A model generated the notes under the pieces. The model was given only the letters and a program-made list of their open reading frames with translations. It had not been told where the DNA came from and ran no database searches. Source: Haloarcula rubra (lineage in GTDB: Archaea; Halobacteriota; Halobacteria; Halobacteriales; Haloarculaceae). From it: a stretch of 64,000 bases of DNA. Both the position numbers and the translations under genes were made by a program. The stretch is from the NCBI RefSeq assembly GCF_019599465.1, contig NZ_RKLR01000013.1, positions 1-64,000 of the forward strand, given 5' to 3'. Below, piece by piece: positions 61,199 through 64,000 of the stretch (position 1 is its first letter; each line of letters starts with the position of its first letter).

Positions 61199-62980
61199 AT
61201 GGGCAAATCGAAACTATTCAGACGTGAATTGCTATACGGACTCGGCGGGGCCGGTGCCGGAGCGCTCCTCCTCGGAACGGGGACGGCGGGTGCCGTCGAC
61301 ACGGCGCGTCACATCGTCGGGACGAGTACGCCGGCCGCGACGGCCGCTGCGAAACGAAAGGCAGACTCGGTCTACCGGGTCCTCGATTTCGGCGACATCG
61401 GGCAGGCAGTCGCCGGTCGGTTCTCCACACAGGCGCTGGACGCCCTCAGACGAAACCCGAACGTGCGGTACGTCGAGGCCGACGGCAAGATGCGCGTTAT
61501 CAGCATCGACTCCAGTGACCCCGAAGTCCCGTGGGGCGTCGACCGGGTCGACGCCGAGAAGGCCCAGGCCGACGGTGCCACCGGTGACGGTGCGGACGTC
61601 TCGATACTCGACACTGGTATCGACTCGAACCACCCGGACCTCCAGGGCAACCTCGGCACGGGTAAGGCGTTCGTGAAAGCGAAAGGGCCCTACGCCGAGG
61701 CGTGGGACGACGACAACGGCCACGGGACCCACTGCGCGGGCACCGCCGACGCGGTGGACGACGGCGAAGGCGTCGTCGGCGTGAGTTCGGCGGCGACGCT
61801 GCACGCGGTGAAGGTACTCGACAAGAACGGAAGCGGGTCCTACTCCGACGTCGCCGCCGGCCTCGAGTGGGTCGCAGACCAGGGCTACGACGTCGGAAGC
61901 CTGAGTCTCGGCGGCCCGAAATCGAGCACTATCAAAGACGCCTGTCAGTACGCCTACGACAGGGGCGTCCTGCTCGTCGCCGCCGCAGGGAACGACGGCA
62001 GCGACGTCGAGGGGACGGCGCCCGCTACCTACTCGACGGTGATGGCGATAAGTGCCACCGACGACACCGACGGCTTCGCGAGTTTCTCGAACTACGGCAG
62101 CGACATCGAACTCGCCGCCCCCGGCGTCGACGTCTACTCGACGTACAATGGCGGCGGGTACGAGACGCTCTCGGGGACGTCGATGGCCTGTCCGCACGTC
62201 AGCGGCGCTGGCGGGCAGCTGATGGCACAGGGCTACGGGCACACCGAGGCCCGCACGCAACTCAACGATACGGCGGAGGACATCGGGCTGTCGGACAGTA
62301 AGCAAGGGAACGGGTTACTGGACGTCGAAGCCGCAGTGTCGGGGTCCGGGTCTAACGATGGTGCGCCGACCGTCTCGTGGGTCACGCCCGCCGACGGTGA
62401 GACGGTGTCGGGGACGATAACGGTCCAGATAGACGCCAGCGATAGCGAGGACAGCGACGACTCGCTCGACGTCACGTACACTGTCGACAGCGGCTCCGCA
62501 CGCGCGACCACGTACAACTCCACCTCGGGCTACTACGAGGACTCGTGGGACACCACGGGCGTGGCGGACGGTGACCACACCCTGACCGCCAGTGCGACGG
62601 ACTCCGCTGGCAACACGACCAGTGCGAGCATCACCGTCACGACCGACAACACCGAGAGCACCCTCGCCGTCGACGGCCTCTCGGTGAGCGAGGACAACAG
62701 CGGCGGCAGTCCACACGCCGACTTCGACGCCTCGTGGCGCGTCAGCGACTCCGACGGCGACCTCCAGACGGTCGACCTGACGCTCACCGATGCCGATACG
62801 GGCGCGACCGAAGACACGGCCAGCGTCGACGTCAGCGGGTCCGATGCCTCCGGCACGACCGGCCTGAGTGCCAAATTCGACGAGAACAACGGCCACACCT
62901 ACGAGGTCGAACTCGTCGTGACCGACGCCGCCGGCAACACCGCGTCTGCGACCGCCACCGAGGTCGAAGACGGGAGCTAG
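61199..62980 (+). CDS. Halolysin, subtilisin-like serine protease (S8)
   Basis: A 593-residue secreted protease. The Tat signal is FRRELLYGLGGAGAG, the I9-type propeptide spans about residues 33-105, and the catalytic triad is Asp138, His175 and Ser328 (GTSMACPH), with Asn265 the likely oxyanion residue. The C-terminal ~220 residues form two Ig-like domains that probably bind a surface. Active in high salt outside the cell, with auto-processing expected. ATG 61199 is the Tat-consistent start. Confidence 0.92.
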   Translation: MGKSKLFRRELLYGLGGAGAGALLLGTGTAGAVDTARHIVGTSTPAATAAAKRKADSVYRVLDFGDIGQAVAGRFSTQALDALRRNPNVRYVEADGKMRVISIDSSDPEVPWGVDRVDAEKAQADGATGDGADVSILDTGIDSNHPDLQGNLGTGKAFVKAKGPYAEAWDDDNGHGTHCAGTADAVDDGEGVVGVSSAATLHAVKVLDKNGSGSYSDVAAGLEWVADQGYDVGSLSLGGPKSSTIKDACQYAYDRGVLLVAAAGNDGSDVEGTAPATYSTVMAISATDDTDGFASFSNYGSDIELAAPGVDVYSTYNGGGYETLSGTSMACPHVSGAGGQLMAQGYGHTEARTQLNDTAEDIGLSDSKQGNGLLDVEAAVSGSGSNDGAPTVSWVTPADGETVSGTITVQIDASDSEDSDDSLDVTYTVDSGSARATTYNSTSGYYEDSWDTTGVADGDHTLTASATDSAGNTTSASITVTTDNTESTLAVDGLSVSEDNSGGSPHADFDASWRVSDSDGDLQTVDLTLTDADTGATEDTASVDVSGSDASGTTGLSAKFDENNGHTYEVELVVTDAAGNTASATATEVEDGS

Positions 62981-63049
62981 CGACTCTGGCGGACAGTGCG
63001 ATTGAAACTGGACGCACAATTCGACAGGTGAGCCGTCACCCCGCCGAAT

Positions 63050-63928
63050 TCACGAGAGCCTGCGAGCGAGCCACGACCGCGCTCGCTGTGGACGCGTGGC
63101 GACTATGACGGTCGTCTCGGCGCGCCGGCCGACTGTGCGGGCGGTCGACCCGACGACGACCCGGCGGAGTCGACCGCCACCGCCGCCACCGATGACGGTC
63201 ACGTCCCGTTCCTCGGCGGCCGCGACCAGCGTCTCGGCGACATCCTCGCCTTCCACAACGTTCGTCGTCGTGGCCACGTCTCCGACCGCGGACGCCGCCT
63301 CCGCGACGAGCGTCTCGGCCTCCTCGCGCGTCTCGTCGGAGGCGTCGGGTGCCACCACTCTGAGCACGTCGACGCGGGCCTCGTTCGCCCGAGCGATGGC
63401 GTGACACACTCCCGCCGCGAGGGCCGTGTGTGCCCCGGGTCCAGCGGGGAGGCAGATGGTCTCGACGCCGTTCGCGGTCGGGCCTATCTTCTCGACGAGG
63501 ACGTCACAGGGGGCCGAGGCGACGACGTCGTCGACGATGTGTCCCAGCACGATGTCGCTGTGGCGACGCGCGTGCCAGCCCATCAGTATCGCGTCGGCGT
63601 CGCAGTCCGTCGCCGCAGTGACGATGCCACTGGCGACGCTGTCGGCGACGACGAGGCGCCCGTCTACGTCGACGTCGGTTCCCTCGGCGACGTCGATTGC
63701 ACGGTCCAGTAGCTCGCGGCGGTCACCGCTGAACTCCTCCTTGATGACCTCGTCGCGGAACACCCAGAACGGCGACGACCGGGACTCGCCCACGACGCTG
63801 ATGACGAAGACGTCCCCGTCGCGGTCGCGGGCGATGTCGAGCGCCGTCCGCATCAGCTGCCCGATTTGGTCGGATTCAGCCACCGAGACGGCGACTCGAT
63901 AGTCGGTCGCTGTTGGGTCGGTCGCCAT
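63050..63928 (-). CDS. Tandem universal stress protein (two USP domains)
   Basis: A 292-residue protein with two UspA domains (about residues 8-150 and 155-280). The second keeps the ATP-binding GGGGGGR...GSTARTV motif. In the first the GSTA-type residues are changed (GHIVDD), so only one half may bind nucleotide. USP proteins modulate stress responses through partners. ATG 63928 is taken; the upstream 70 bp to the window end are AT-rich. Confidence 0.86.
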   Translation of the reverse strand: MATDPTATDYRVAVSVAESDQIGQLMRTALDIARDRDGDVFVISVVGESRSSPFWVFRDEVIKEEFSGDRRELLDRAIDVAEGTDVDVDGRLVVADSVASGIVTAATDCDADAILMGWHARRHSDIVLGHIVDDVVASAPCDVLVEKIGPTANGVETICLPAGPGAHTALAAGVCHAIARANEARVDVLRVVAPDASDETREEAETLVAEAASAVGDVATTTNVVEGEDVAETLVAAAEERDVTVIGGGGGGRLRRVVVGSTARTVGRRAETTVIVATRPQRARSWLARRLS

Positions 63929-64000
63929 TGTTCATTGTTAGCACTACATTGACAAAAGTATGAGCACGAATAGACGAGTCGGAGAGACGGGGCGGCGACA

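Overview
The window looks like a chromosomal segment of a halophilic archaeon, most likely family Haloarculaceae. It is GC-rich, its proteins are very acidic, and many starts are GTG or ATG in tight operons with ATGA/GTGA overlaps. Marker genes agree: CetZ tubulin, GTP cyclohydrolase III, the F420 genes cofC/cofG/cofH, three archaeosine tRNA-modification enzymes, TrmY, a SAMP-type ubiquitin-like protein, a Tat-exported halolysin, Tat lipoproteins and an archaeal type IV pilus locus. There is no CRISPR array, intact insertion sequence or provirus. The species assignment is inference.

Layout. 1-5.8 kb: a partial gene, small zinc-finger protein, ferredoxin, tRNA-Leu, GTP cyclohydrolase III, a TrkA/RCK protein flanked by two stand-alone Lrp-type RAM domains, thymidylate kinase and an NDUFA9-like reductase. 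6-14.6 kb: cetZ with an overlapping membrane-protein gene, the F420 genes cofC-cofG and convergent cofH, a Ca2+/Na+ antiporter, nadE followed by a 37-bp tandem repeat, and purC. 14.6-27 kb: a type IV pilus region. A minus-strand operon runs pilB, a ribosomal-stalk P1-like gene, pilC and five pseudopilin-like genes. Upstream lie a RecA-fold protein with a degenerate P-loop, the pilin pilA and a large pseudopilin-like protein.

27-31 kb: purU, a pseudo-receiver/GAF protein coupled to a second degenerate RecA-fold protein, then purS and purQ. 31.5-42.4 kb: the archaeosine enzymes (RaSEA, ArcS, TgtA) interleaved with small membrane proteins, a 5'-truncated membrane-protein remnant next to an apparently acquired cupredoxin, a SAMP, an acetyltransferase, a methyltransferase and an acetamidase/formamidase. 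42.4-50.4 kb: a VapBC-like pair, a NUDIX hydrolase, a large lipoprotein with an HWHDWE motif, TrmY, a polysaccharide deacetylase, a DUF7537-like lipoprotein and tRNA-Pro. 50.6-56.1 kb: a sugar-nucleotide cluster with a UDP-sulfoquinovose-synthase-like enzyme under a palindromic promoter, two more epimerases and a UDP-sugar 6-dehydrogenase. 56.2-60.6 kb: a DUF4129/DUF58 membrane operon facing a convergent MoxR ATPase. 60.8-64 kb: a C2H2 micro-protein, a halolysin and a tandem universal stress protein.

The most unusual observation is the stalk-protein P1 paralogue fitted without gaps between the pilus motor ATPase and the platform protein, in an operon whose TATA box lies inside a perfect palindrome. 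Other leads are the 10-bp-arm palindrome over the start of the sulfoquinovose-synthase-like gene, the recurrent RecA-fold proteins without a P-loop lysine, and the NLP/Vps62-like lipoprotein.
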